Source: CAWDXG01 sp963822115 (GTDB lineage: Bacteria; Myxococcota_A; Polyangia; Polyangiales; Polyangiaceae). Taken from it: a stretch of DNA of 64,000 nucleotides. This document shows, piece after piece, positions 9,401 to 17,651 of the stretch. Numbering within the stretch: position 1 is the first letter of the stretch; each line of letters begins with the position of its first letter. The position numbers were made by a program, and so were the translations under genes. The notes under the pieces are model-generated. The model searched no databases, was not told the DNA's origin, and saw only the letters and a list, made by a program, of their open reading frames with translations. The stretch lies in the NCBI GenBank assembly GCA_963822115.1, contig CAWGGM010000014.1:132358-196357 (forward strand), read 5' to 3'.

Positions 9401-10234
9401 CCAGCGGACGACGCGCCCGCTCGGTACGCCGAGCACGGCTTTCGGGCCCTGCGCCATCTGCACGGTGGGGCCCTGGAGGCGGCGATCGCGGAACAGCAGC
9501 GATCGGTCGAGGCGGCCATCGAGACCCGCGATGGGCGGCGCGCGTGCTTCGCCTACTGCTCGCTCGGTAACGCAAAGAAGGAGCTGGGCGACATGCAGGG
9601 GGCGGCGGAGGCGCTGTCGGCGGCGCTCCAGCACAGCGCTCGGCTGGGGCCGGAGCCGTCGGAGTCCCACGTCTTGGCGCAGCACAACCTCGGCTTCGTT
9701 CGCTACTGCCAGGGGAAGCTCCCGGACTCGGTCGCTCTGCAGCGGCGAGCCGCGACGTGGTTTCAGCGCGGCGGGAACAAGCACGTGGAGTGCGCTGCCC
9801 GAAGCTATCTCGCCCGGGCGCTGCTCGCGGCCGGTGAGGTCGAGGAGGCGGAGGGCGAGGCTAGGGTCGCGTGCGCGCTGGCGAGCACTCCCTGGTTGCT
9901 CGCCTATGCGCAGGCCGTCCTCGCCCAGGTGCTCACGGCTCGGGGGCGCGACGCCGAGGCTCTCGCCGCGGCGCGCGAGGCGGCGTCGTTTCTCGACCGG
10001 GGCGGCGAGATGGAAGAAGGCGAGAGCCTCGTCCGCCTCGCTCTCGCGGAAGGGCTGCTCGGCTCGGGTGACCGCGACGCGGCGCGCGCCGCCATCGCGG
10101 ATGGCCGCCGCCGGCTCCTGGAGCGCGCCGCCCGGATCCGCAGCGTGCGTTATCGCCAGAGCTTTCTCGAGAACATCCCAGAGCACGCGCGGACGCTGGC
10201 GCTCGCCGACCAGCTCGAAGTCCCCGGCGGCTGA
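6413..10234 (+). CDS. Ser/Thr protein kinase fused to cyclase-like, AAA ATPase and TPR regions
   Basis: A 1273-residue cytoplasmic signalling protein. The Hanks-type kinase domain (about 13-275) has the glycine loop GEGGMGVVW (21-29), ATP-binding Lys43 in ALK, HRD at 129-131, DFG at 151-153 and APE at 177-179, so it should be active. Residues about 295-450 resemble a degenerate class III nucleotide cyclase fold. An AAA/STAND-type ATPase follows, with Walker A APAGMGKSR near 484-492 and a Walker B-like run VVVVLEDLHWGD near 614-625. The last third is helical TPR-like repeats ending in RSFLENIPEH-type sequence. This architecture is common in Polyangiales. The target is unknown. There is no transmembrane segment. 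An alternative start is the next Met at 6422. Confidence 0.88.
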   Translation: MPSMRAGNVVAGRFELERPAGEGGMGVVWRARDRHGGGLAALKVVRRQGDGSRFAREVSVLASLGHPAIVRYLGQGTHEGAPWVAMEWLEGEDLAERLDRGPLSPRASLELCRRVASALAVVHAGGMVHRDVKPSNIRLPAGRVEDAKLVDFGVARTPLAPPVTRKGAVLGTPGYMAPEQARGELDVGPPADVFSLGCVLYECVTGVPAFSGEHLVAILAKVLMEQAPRLSEVAHGVSADLDALVAEMLAKDPARRPPDGASLGAELGRVIERLDADGRSTVLVPRRASVPLSTSESRFASVVLVGEPEPLGATQEAEAVQLELTHLRMIGEAYGAEVEVLADGSILTLSAGRGTPKERAAASARLAFALRKMFPDKPCALATGRAAVGNRLPIGAAIDRVSDLVREAGARAAVRVDPTTAGLLQERFQVADGWLEREREVPEGERRVLGRPVPCVGRERELAMLEAAYAECVSEPRAMATVLVAPAGMGKSRMVQELIGRLRAKGETFRLRVGRGDSMSAGSPLAIPRDALRRFFRVEEGVAPEEQRERLVELVATRISKDPRRVAWFLGELVGVPFDAQEDPAIGAARRDPRLMADQLRRAFEDLALGEASLGPVVVVLEDLHWGDAGTVSFIDSTLRLASELPLFVVATGRLELEVRFPNLWRNRGAQTIRLGDLTKRASEELVRAVLPDVSGQRAAALIRHAAGSPLFLEEMVRAEAEGRRGETPGTVLAMMSSSLEQLPPDLRRVLRAGSVFGRSFWRDATEELVGLSGHALDALLDALVDRELLLAAPQAKYPGQREYAFRHDLVREAAYALLTDEDRVVAHAHAGSWLEHAGEQDAGILAEHFEQGGDEAHAIDLWARAARQSLEAGNVDEALARAERGIVRGAEGETRSLLRLIQAGAAFELGDLGSGRRFAESALDDMKHGSALWVEAAASVVKNATAEGEGSRVEELGRELAELSGGPADPMYRAAINLLFAGMAELAARVAERALPADDAPARYAEHGFRALRHLHGGALEAAIAEQQRSVEAAIETRDGRRACFAYCSLGNAKKELGDMQGAAEALSAALQHSARLGPEPSESHVLAQHNLGFVRYCQGKLPDSVALQRRAATWFQRGGNKHVECAARSYLARALLAAGEVEEAEGEARVACALASTPWLLAYAQAVLAQVLTARGRDAEALAAAREAASFLDRGGEMEEGESLVRLALAEGLLGSGDRDAARAAIADGRRRLLERAARIRSVRYRQSFLENIPEHARTLALADQLEVPGG

Positions 10235-10725
10235 GGTCGCCGGTACAGTGGATCACGGATCGCACGGGGCAACGATCCTCGCAGAAGATCTACCGGTACA
10301 AGCGGGCAGCGAGGACGCACGCTGAATTGAAGCACCTTCGAAAGGCCAGGCATTCCAACCCTCGTCCGCAAGCGTGACCGAGCGCGGCTCGGTTACATCG
10401 AGCCGTCGCTGCAGCCTGCGAGGCAGCGCGTACCACCGGGAATCAGCTTACATGATGCCCAGACTGCGAAGTCGTTCCGCGGCTATGCTGATGGCCCCGG
10501 GTCGGGCTGTGACGACCGTTTCGCGACGAGCCGCGACGTTGGGCCCCCGGCCGGGCGCAGGCCCGGCCTCGGCGGGCCCGCGGCGCGCGCAGCGCGAAGC
10601 GCGAAGCGCGGAGCTCGCGGAATGGCGGCGGCGCGCCAAGCGCGGCGCAGGGCGGGGGGCAGCCCATGAAGATGCCGGGCGAACGTGAAGTGTGGACGAC
10701 ACTACGGGCGGAAACGCCGTCGAGG

Positions 10726-10739
10726 ACACCAATTGGTGT
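10726..10739. promoter_or_regulatory. Perfect 14-base palindrome
   Basis: ACACCAATTGGTGT is a perfect palindrome lying directly against the first 51-base repeat. It could be a dimeric regulator site or part of the repeat element. No flanking gene start is close enough to decide. Confidence 0.45.
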
Positions 10740-10740
10740 G

Positions 10741-10842
10741 CGATGCCCTGGCAAGGTAGGTGAAATGTCGTCGAGGGCGGCATTTCAGGGGCGATGCCCT
10801 GGCAAGAGGGGTGAAATGTCGTCAGAGGCGGCATTTCATGTC
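10741..10842. repeat. Two tandem 51-base units, each containing a 27-base hairpin
   Basis: Units 10741-10791 and 10792-10842 are near identical, both opening CGATGCCCTGGCAAG. Each contains TGAAATG (10761-10767 and 10812-10818) pairing with CATTTCA (10781-10787 and 10832-10838). With G-T wobbles the stem extends to about 12 pairs around a tiny loop. The loop-side bases differ between units while the stems are kept, which suggests selection on structure. Confidence 0.75.
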
Positions 10843-10933
10843 GGATGCTTGGACGCCGTCGACGTGTTGCGCCCGGCGCGTCCGGTTGGAACGAGATAGG
10901 GGTCCCCGATACGGTCTGGAGGACGAGAGCCGA

Positions 10934-12868
10934 TCAGTGCTCGACCCGGAACAGGGCGCCGGCGTGCATGTGGGGATCACGGACCAGGTGGTAGGGGCCG
11001 ACCTGCACGTTGCCCTTCAGCATCCGATGCACGATGGGGGCGGACTTGGCGAGCATGCTGGAGGCGCCGACGATCAGCACCCAGTTGGCGTGATACTCGT
11101 GGATGACCGCTGCGATCGCCTGCGGGCCGTCCCGCGGCAGGCTGACGGCTGGGCTCTTCGTGTTCGCGATCACGTACCAGGGGATGTTGCTCACGACTGT
11201 CTCGCCCTGCAGCACGGGGTCGAGCTTCTGCAGCTCGACTTCGGCCTTGCGGATGGGCGCCTGTTCGCGATCGCCATAGAGCGCGACTGTTCTCAGCGCG
11301 GCCGCGCCGGTGATCGCGATGAGCAGCACCGATGCGCCGCCACGCACCAGACGTTGAACGTCGCGGCGCCAAAGCCAGTCGAGCCAGAAGTCGAGCGAGA
11401 TGCCTCCCGCCAGCATCACGAACGGGATCAGCGGATGCAGCGTCCGCCACGGCACATACACACCGCCCGCTGCCAGGCCGACTGCGGCCGCCACCGGCAG
11501 GCCCAGGAGCCACACAACTCCGCGCTCGCGCGAGGGCGAGCGCGAGCCCGCGACCCAGGGCGCTACGCCAGCGGTTGCCGCGAGCGCTAGCAGCACCAGT
11601 CCGCCGGGAACGACCTGCAGCAGGGTCTGCACCACCGCGCTTCCGCGCTGCACCAGATACAGATGGGCGAGCCGCGCGTGCACCAGGTCCATCGGCGGGT
11701 GCCCGCCGTACAGGTAGAGCTCGATCTGGTTGTGCACACGCGCGGCCAGGGGGGTGACGCCCAGCACCGAGCCGAACTCCACCAGCCCATAGCCGGCGGT
11801 CACGACGGCCAGGACCACCTGGGTCGTCGCGACCCGCCGGAGCGTGCCTTTCCGGTAGCTCTCGTACAGCGCCCACAACCACACGACCAGCAGGACCAGC
11901 ACGCCCGAGGGGCGCGCGTAGTACACCAGCGCGGCCAGGACAGAACACAGCGCCCAGCGCCCGCTGCCCGCGGCCAGCAGGATCGACAGCGCGATGAGCT
12001 GGTAGAGCACGACGCTTTCGGTGTCGAAGCGGTAGTTGGCGAGCGAAGGTGCGAGCGAAAAGGCGATCAGCAGCGCGGCGCCGACGAGGGGATTTCTGAC
12101 CAGACGGCGCACCGCGATCAGGTATCCGAAGACAAACACGGAGGCGGCCGAGATGCACGCCATCACGGTGTTCGCGACGTGGTGACTCGCGCCGAACAAC
12201 CACAAGAACGGCACCAGCACGACGGACGTGAGCCCGCCCCAGTAGTCGAAGGGTGCGGTCGGCACTGCGGGTGGCTTGCGGAGGAAGTGCCAGACGATCG
12301 GCTCTTCGAACCTGCCGCTCAGGACGATGTGCCGCGCGACGCCGTAGTAGTAGGCCGCGTCGTTCTGGAAGTTGCCCTTCGCCCGGAGCCCGATCTGCAC
12401 ATACACCACCGCGATGAAGACGCAGAAGCCGAGCAGCGCGACCTCCCACGGGCCGAACGCATCTCCGCGGCTCGAGCGCCGCGCCCTGAGCACGGTGCGA
12501 CCGGGGCCGGCCGCGTACGCGACAAGCGCGCCACACACGACGAGCACGCGGAGCGCGCCGTGGGTGAGCGGCAGCAGAGCCAGCGGCGCGAGCCACAAGC
12601 CGACGGCCGGGGCGCGCCGCAGCGCTGCCTGCCAGGCAGCCGCGCGACCAGCACGCAGTTGCAGCTGGGCGCCAGGCGCCGCCGCAGCAGCCAGCAGGAA
12701 CAAGAGCGAGAGGGCGGCGGCCGCGGCGTCTCGCGAGGCCGCGCCGAGAGGTAGGGAAGTCGGCGCGGATCGGACTGTGAAAAAGACGCCGCTCAGCGCC
12801 AGCGCCGTGCCGACCAGCTGGAGGCCCCGGACGAGACGTGATGTCGCTACCGCTCGCGTCGGCCCCAT
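10934..12868 (-). CDS. Polytopic membrane protein, probable GT-C type glycosyltransferase
   Basis: A 644-residue membrane protein with a dozen or so hydrophobic segments. The first extracytoplasmic loop contains the acidic motif FQNDAAYYYGVARHIV (about residues 155-170), resembling the catalytic-Asp loop of lipid-phosphate-sugar-dependent glycosyltransferases (PMT/ArnT-like). A long C-terminal soluble part follows the last membrane segment. Substrate and acceptor cannot be read from sequence. The gene is monocistronic on the minus strand with a start ATG at 12868. A second, unrelated-looking GT-C-like protein lies at 43407-45407. Membrane topology is clear; the enzymatic assignment is inference. 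Confidence 0.7.
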   Translation of the reverse strand: MGPTRAVATSRLVRGLQLVGTALALSGVFFTVRSAPTSLPLGAASRDAAAAALSLLFLLAAAAAPGAQLQLRAGRAAAWQAALRRAPAVGLWLAPLALLPLTHGALRVLVVCGALVAYAAGPGRTVLRARRSSRGDAFGPWEVALLGFCVFIAVVYVQIGLRAKGNFQNDAAYYYGVARHIVLSGRFEEPIVWHFLRKPPAVPTAPFDYWGGLTSVVLVPFLWLFGASHHVANTVMACISAASVFVFGYLIAVRRLVRNPLVGAALLIAFSLAPSLANYRFDTESVVLYQLIALSILLAAGSGRWALCSVLAALVYYARPSGVLVLLVVWLWALYESYRKGTLRRVATTQVVLAVVTAGYGLVEFGSVLGVTPLAARVHNQIELYLYGGHPPMDLVHARLAHLYLVQRGSAVVQTLLQVVPGGLVLLALAATAGVAPWVAGSRSPSRERGVVWLLGLPVAAAVGLAAGGVYVPWRTLHPLIPFVMLAGGISLDFWLDWLWRRDVQRLVRGGASVLLIAITGAAALRTVALYGDREQAPIRKAEVELQKLDPVLQGETVVSNIPWYVIANTKSPAVSLPRDGPQAIAAVIHEYHANWVLIVGASSMLAKSAPIVHRMLKGNVQVGPYHLVRDPHMHAGALFRVEH

Positions 12869-12978
12869 CGTGGGCGCGATGGAAGCACCGTCGCGGCTCC
12901 GATGGAAGGGGACGACAGGCTGCCCCAGGGCGAATCAGGCAGCCGGAGAGCGCTCCGTGCGCTCGCAGCGGGTTTCGA

Positions 12979-13010
12979 GGCACGTGCCGCACTTGCGCGC
13001 GGCACGTGCC
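12979..13010 (-). terminator. Perfect 12-bp hairpin downstream of the CBS gene
   Basis: GGCACGTGCCGC (12979-12990) pairs perfectly with GCGGCACGTGCC (12999-13010) around an 8-base loop, starting 7 bases past the CBS gene stop. No T-run follows, so it is a strong stem but not a textbook terminator. Each arm contains the self-palindromic GGCACGTGCC, so the arms could also be paired protein-binding sites. Confidence 0.5.
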
Positions 13011-13017
13011 GGTTCGT

Positions 13018-13476
13018 CTACTCTGCCGATGCTGCGGCGCGGGCGCGGTGCGCTCCGATGGCCGCCAGCGTTTCGGCGAGGTCGCGCTGTGTGATTCCGC
13101 CGGAGGCCGCGCTGCGCGCGATGTCGTTCAGCGACAGCACGCCCAGCGGTTGCTCGTTGTCGTCCACGATCGGTATGCGCCGCACCTGGCGATCCTTCAT
13201 CAGGCGCTCGGCCTTCTCGATCGTGTCGTCGAGGTGACAGGAGACGACCTCTCTGGTCATCACCGTGTTCACCGGGATCTGTCCCGGTGCCTTGTTCTGC
13301 GTGTAGGTCGCCATGCAGATATCGCGGTCCGTCACCATGCCGACGAGCCTGCCGCTCTGTTCGACGATGGGGACTACTCCGCAATCGTTTTCCCACATGA
13401 GCTGGGCGGCTCTGCCCAGCGTGTCGTCGGCTCCGCAGGTGAGTGCAGGTCCGGTCATGATTTCGCGTGTGCGCAT
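13018..13476 (-). CDS. Tandem CBS-domain protein
   Basis: A 152-residue soluble protein made of two CBS modules: MTGPALTCGADDTLGRAAQLM to TDRDICMA, then MTREVVSCHLDDTIEKAERLM to LSLNDIAR. Paired CBS domains usually bind adenine nucleotides or related ligands and gate a partner protein. No enzymatic domain is attached, so it is a stand-alone sensor subunit or hibernation-type factor. A strong ribosome-binding site GAGGGG lies 7 bases before the ATG at 13476. The neighbours (a zinc ribbon and uppP on the same strand) do not reveal its partner. Confidence 0.88.
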   Translation of the reverse strand: MRTREIMTGPALTCGADDTLGRAAQLMWENDCGVVPIVEQSGRLVGMVTDRDICMATYTQNKAPGQIPVNTVMTREVVSCHLDDTIEKAERLMKDRQVRRIPIVDDNEQPLGVLSLNDIARSAASGGITQRDLAETLAAIGAHRARAAASAE

Positions 13477-13625
13477 GTCTCATCCCCTCGTGTCCTGGCC
13501 CGCGCAGAGCGCGCAGGCGGCTGTTCATGTGTGTCCGGTCGGCGCGTCCTGCAACCGCCCGGTGCGGCCGACGTATCGGTGCGCAGGGTCTGCGTCGTGG
13601 CGACGCGCGTCCCGCACCGGGTGCG

Positions 13626-13838
13626 TCACGGATGCGGGCGTCGCTCGTCGGCGAGGTCCGATGTATCGGGCTCGTGTGTCCAGCGGTCGGCGAGCTCGTC
13701 GTACAGGCCGCCGCGACGGGCGGCGCACTCCTGGCACAGTGCGCCTTCCGCGCTGAACCAGTACGCATTCATCGGATCGGCGATCGGTTCACCGCACTCC
13801 CAGCACTCGATCGTGTCTTCGTACTCGTCCTGTTCCAT
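13626..13838 (-). CDS. 70-residue zinc-ribbon protein of unknown function
   Basis: A small acidic protein with two CxxC knuckles, Cys12/Cys15 (CWECG) and Cys35/Cys38 (CQECA), spaced like a structural zinc ribbon. The start was set at ATG 13838 because GAGGGGGGACC lies immediately before it; the frame extends further upstream, but that part looks non-coding. It lies 150 bases upstream of the CBS gene and may share its transcription. The fold is clear from the cysteines. No family name is claimed, though DksA/TraR-like or rubredoxin-like small proteins are the nearest ideas. Confidence 0.7.
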   Translation of the reverse strand: MEQDEYEDTIECWECGEPIADPMNAYWFSAEGALCQECAARRGGLYDELADRWTHEPDTSDLADERRPHP

Positions 13839-14050
13839 GGTCCCCCCTCGCGGAGCCGCGCCCTCGCGGCGGAGGGCAAGCGGAAGCAAGCCGCGCGCCA
13901 ATCCGGGCGGCACGGGCAGCCGGCGGGCGGGGGCAAGATTGTCCGTGGGTTTCCGGGCGTTCTGCTCTGGCCCGGCCGGGGCTCAGCAAGCTGGCTGTCA
14001 CACGCCGGCAGCTCGGTGTTGCACAACGCTACAGGTGCGCTGCCACACCG

Positions 14051-14944
14051 CTACCGCGTGCCTGTGAACAGCAGCGCCAGCACCAGCGCGCCGAACACGA
14101 TGCGGTAGATGGCGAACGGCACGAAGCCGCGCGTGCGCACCCAGCGCATGAACCAGGCCACCACGATGTAGGCCACGACGAACGACACGAAAAAGCCGAT
14201 CCCGAGCACCAGCCAGCCGTGCAGATCGTGCGGCCCGCTGCCCAGCGCGCCTTCGCGATGATGTAGCGACTTGAACAGGTCGTAGCCGGTTGCGGCCACC
14301 ATGGTCGGGATCGAGAGCAGGAACGAGAACTCCAGCGCTGCCGGTCGCGTCATGCCCGCGAGCTGACCTCCGGCGATCGTGGCCATCGAGCGCGACGTGC
14401 CGGGGAACACGGCGGAGAAGATCTGGCAGAAGCCCACCCAGACCGATTGCTTGAGGCTCATCTGCTCGACTGTTGCGGTCCTGTCGGCCGGCAGCGGGGC
14501 ATTCGGCAGCGCGCCGCCCTTGCGCTCGCCGTACTTCACGTCGACGGCCCACATGACCACGCCGCCCACGACGAGCGACACGCCCATCACCAGCAGGCTG
14601 CCGAGGTTCTTGCCGATCACCTTCGTCAGCAACAGCGCTGGCACCGCGGTGACCACGAACGCAACGCTGGTGAGCGTGATCGGGTGCTTCCAGAAGCTGC
14701 CCTTTCCGTCTTCCCCGCGCGGGAAGGTCGAGATGAACTTCCACAGACGGCTGCGGAAATAGATCGGCAGACACAGGATCGCGCCGAGCTGGATGACGAC
14801 CGAGAACATCTTCCAGTACGGGTCGGACAGCGCGATGCCGAGCCAGCCCTCGATGATCCTCAGATGCGCCGTCGAGCTGACCGGCAGAAACTCGGTCAAT
14901 CCCTCGACCACGCCCAGCACGACCGAAAGCAGGTACGAGTTCAC
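14051..14944 (-). CDS. uppP: Undecaprenyl-diphosphatase (UppP/BacA family)
   Basis: Integral membrane enzyme that dephosphorylates undecaprenyl diphosphate, recycling the lipid carrier for peptidoglycan and other envelope polymers, and often giving bacitracin tolerance. It shows the family motif EGLTEFLPVSSTAHL at residues 14-28 and the second signature FPGTSRSMATIAG in the middle, with about eight hydrophobic segments. At 297 residues it is slightly longer than the usual 265-280; the extra residues are a Lys/Gly/Pro-rich loop around residues 115-150. The start is GTG at 14944, preceded by GGAG. Confidence 0.93.
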   Translation of the reverse strand: MNSYLLSVVLGVVEGLTEFLPVSSTAHLRIIEGWLGIALSDPYWKMFSVVIQLGAILCLPIYFRSRLWKFISTFPRGEDGKGSFWKHPITLTSVAFVVTAVPALLLTKVIGKNLGSLLVMGVSLVVGGVVMWAVDVKYGERKGGALPNAPLPADRTATVEQMSLKQSVWVGFCQIFSAVFPGTSRSMATIAGGQLAGMTRPAALEFSFLLSIPTMVAATGYDLFKSLHHREGALGSGPHDLHGWLVLGIGFFVSFVVAYIVVAWFMRWVRTRGFVPFAIYRIVFGALVLALLFTGTR

Positions 14945-15072
14945 ACGTTTCTCCGCGGTGCAGGCTTGTCGGCCGTCGTCCGGAGCGGAGTCATAGCAAC
15001 GCTGGATCGAGGCTGTCCATCCTCCGGATAGCGGCTCTTCCAGGGCCAGCGGCCGGTCGGGCGGTTCTGCTT

Positions 15073-17475
15073 GTGCTGCCCGGGTGCGGCGGGAAACACT
15101 CTGCGGTTGTGCCCGGTTTTCTGGTTGAGGATTACCTTGAGCTCGTAGGCCAGAAGCTCGGCCCCTACGAGGTGCTCGAGCTCGCCAGCATGGGCGGGGT
15201 GGCGCTGGTCTACCGGGGCCAGCACGAGACCCTGCACAACCAGGTCGCGATCAAGGTGCTCACGCCCGAGACCGTGAGCGCGGGGGCGCGCGAAACGCTC
15301 GAAAAACTCTTCCTGCGCGAGGCGCAGATCCTGAGCCAGCTGCGCTCCGAAGACATCCTCCGGGCCTACGACGTGGGTCGCACGCGCTGCCCCGGCGACG
15401 GCAGGGAGCGGCCGTACATGATCGTCGACTGGCTCGAGGGGGAGACCTTCAAGGTCCAGCTCGAGCGCCGACGCGAGGAGGGTCGCCCGTTCACGCTCCC
15501 CGAGGTGCTGGAGCTACTCGAACCGATCGCGCGCGGTCTCGAGGTGGCGCACACGAACGGCATCATCCACCGCGACGTGAATCCGCGGAATTTCCTGATC
15601 GAGAAGCGTGAGGACGGCTCGCCGCACGCCAAGCTGATCGACTTCGGCTTTGCCAAGGCCATCGAGTCGTCGCTGAAGGTCGAGACGGTTACCGGCACGC
15701 TCTACGCTGGCAGCCCGGATTACTCCGCGCCCGAGCACTACGACCGCGAGCGCTACGGCGATCTTTCCGAGCTCACCGATCTGTACACGCTGGCGCTATC
15801 GCTGGTGGAAGCCCTGACGCTCGAGCCCCCGCTCGAGGGGACGACGCCTACTGCGTTCGCTCTCTGCACTGCCGACCCCGACGTGCGCCCCACTCCGCGC
15901 ACGCGCGGCGCCGAGGTAAGCGACGAGGTCGAAGCCTTGTTCGCGAAGGCGCTGGCCGTCGACCAGTTCGATCGACCCGAGTCCGTGCTCATGTGGTGGC
16001 AGCAGCTGAGGAAGGCTGCTGGCATGGACAAGCCGCCGGCAGCCGCTGGGCGGTCCTGGACGCAGCGCATCGGTCTCGCGCTCGCGGCGATCTTCCTCGT
16101 TGCTGGAGCGACGTTGGGCGTTTCCGGCTTCGTGCCGTATCCGCTTTCCTGCCCTGCCGGTCACGCCGACTGCAACCAGCGCGCGCTGGACGGCTGCGAA
16201 ACGGATCTCGGCACATCGACGGCCAACTGCGGCGGCTGCGGGCAGCCGTGCAAGGGCGGTAGGCAGGAATCCACCTGCAAGGCTGGGCGCTGCCGCATAC
16301 TCGCGTGTCCGGAACCGGGCCATCTCGACTGCGACGGCAACGCCGACAATGGCTGCGAAGTCGACGTGGAAACCGACCCCGACAACTGCGGCGACTGCGG
16401 CAAGGTGTGCTCGCGCGAGGGCGCGGCCAAGGTCGTGTGCGTGCAGGGCTCGTGCAAGGTGGCGTGCAAGCCGCACTTCGCCGACTGTGACGGCAAGCCG
16501 GAAGACGGCTGCGAGACCGACCTGGACAAGGACCCGCAGCACTGCGGCCGCTGCGATCGCGTCTGCGCCGGCACGAGCTGCGATGACGGCTTCTGCGTGC
16601 CCAAGGTGCTCGCGACGCTGCCTTCGGTCGAGCACATCGTGGCACCGGGCAGCGGGCTGTACGTCCAGGATGCGAAACATCACGAGATCCGCCGCGTGAC
16701 TCTGGCTGGCAAGAGCAGCGTGGTGGCCCAGCACGTCACGGAGCTGTTCGACCTGGCCGCGGGCCACGAGGTGGTCGTGTGGTCGACAAGCAGACCCGCG
16801 CGCATCTGGGCAGCGCGCGTCGGCGGCGGGGCGCCCAAGCTCGTCGCGGACGGTCTGCCCGCGCCGTCGCATCTGGTTGTCGACGCGTCGGGCGGCTACG
16901 TGGCGTGGGCAACGCGCGCGCCGGGCGCCGCGCCGCCCGGCAAGCCCAATGGCGTGGTCGTGGCGCCGCTGGATGCCAGCTTGCTCGACAAGCACCCGGC
17001 TCCGGTCGATTGCCAGGGACCTGTCACGGCGTTTGCCGGCGACCTGGACGGCGCGGTCTGCTGCAGAGCCGGCGGTTTGATCACCGGCTACCCGTGCGCG
17101 AGCGGCAGCTGCAAGCCGCACCGCTACCGGATGGCGTGTCCGGCGGCAATGGTGCTCGACCATGACTACGTCTACTACCCCTCCGGCGTGCGGGTGCTCG
17201 GTGTGGATCGAAAGAGCGGCAAGCTCCGCCAGTTTGCCAGGCGCGGCACTCCGACGCGGGACCTCGCGTTCGGCGGCGGCTATCTCTACTTCTTTGCCGG
17301 CGATCGCGACGCCGATGTGCTGCGCGTGAAGCGCCTGCAGGTGGGCGCAGCTTCACTGCCCGAGCTGCTCGCGCGCCACCAGCACGACGCTGCGTCGCTC
17401 GCAGCCGACCAGCACGGCGTGTACTGGACGGTGCAGGCAGCCGGCGGCACCGCGATCGACATGCTGCCGGAGTAG
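15073..17475 (+). CDS. Transmembrane Ser/Thr kinase-like protein with cysteine-rich and propeller-like outer domain
   Basis: An 800-residue protein: kinase-like domain (about 28-310), one membrane segment (about 332-357), three cysteine-rich modules of the type DGCET..NCGGCGxxC (about 358-510), then a roughly 290-residue region likely to be a beta-propeller. The catalytic elements are mixed. Lys61 in VAIK and DFG at 190-192 are present. The glycine loop is poor (LASMGGVALVYRG), and the catalytic loop reads HRDVNPRN (166-173), with Asn where active Ser/Thr kinases have Lys. The start is uncertain: GTG 15073 gives this length, and GTG at 15109 is also possible. The cysteine modules match those in the lipoproteins at 22202 and 32724. 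Confidence 0.82.
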   Translation: MLPGCGGKHSAVVPGFLVEDYLELVGQKLGPYEVLELASMGGVALVYRGQHETLHNQVAIKVLTPETVSAGARETLEKLFLREAQILSQLRSEDILRAYDVGRTRCPGDGRERPYMIVDWLEGETFKVQLERRREEGRPFTLPEVLELLEPIARGLEVAHTNGIIHRDVNPRNFLIEKREDGSPHAKLIDFGFAKAIESSLKVETVTGTLYAGSPDYSAPEHYDRERYGDLSELTDLYTLALSLVEALTLEPPLEGTTPTAFALCTADPDVRPTPRTRGAEVSDEVEALFAKALAVDQFDRPESVLMWWQQLRKAAGMDKPPAAAGRSWTQRIGLALAAIFLVAGATLGVSGFVPYPLSCPAGHADCNQRALDGCETDLGTSTANCGGCGQPCKGGRQESTCKAGRCRILACPEPGHLDCDGNADNGCEVDVETDPDNCGDCGKVCSREGAAKVVCVQGSCKVACKPHFADCDGKPEDGCETDLDKDPQHCGRCDRVCAGTSCDDGFCVPKVLATLPSVEHIVAPGSGLYVQDAKHHEIRRVTLAGKSSVVAQHVTELFDLAAGHEVVVWSTSRPARIWAARVGGGAPKLVADGLPAPSHLVVDASGGYVAWATRAPGAAPPGKPNGVVVAPLDASLLDKHPAPVDCQGPVTAFAGDLDGAVCCRAGGLITGYPCASGSCKPHRYRMACPAAMVLDHDYVYYPSGVRVLGVDRKSGKLRQFARRGTPTRDLAFGGGYLYFFAGDRDADVLRVKRLQVGAASLPELLARHQHDAASLAADQHGVYWTVQAAGGTAIDMLPE

Positions 17476-17651
17476 TCCGCTCCGATAGGAAATTAACGCT
17501 TCGCCTGCTTGCCGTGTAGCCAAAGGTGGGGACGCATGCGACATGTTCGGCACGACGCGCTGCGCCGACACGGCGCAGCAAGCGACAAAGCGGAAGCGTC
17601 GACGCACCGAAGGATGCTGTGCCACGCTACAAAAGCCGGTAGCCTAGCGGC

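Larger units (their letters stand above)
10235..10933. other. 700-base region without a convincing gene, carrying hairpin repeats
   Basis: Nothing coding is persuasive here. Short frames on both strands overlap one another and have unnatural composition. One leftward frame (10448-10834) simply translates the 51-base repeat unit, which is a multiple of three, into PSTTFHLPCQGIA-like repeats. The identifiable content is a 14-base perfect palindrome (10726-10739) and two hairpin repeats (10741-10842), listed separately. The stretch 10550-10660 is very GC-rich low-complexity sequence. Confidence 0.6.

Noticed and set aside
10448..10834. 128-residue minus-strand frame with PSTTFHLPCQGIA-like repeats as a protein gene
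   Set aside because: Its repetition comes directly from the 51-base DNA repeat. The rest is low-complexity, and no ribosome-binding site or start context was convincing. Kept only as a repeat element.
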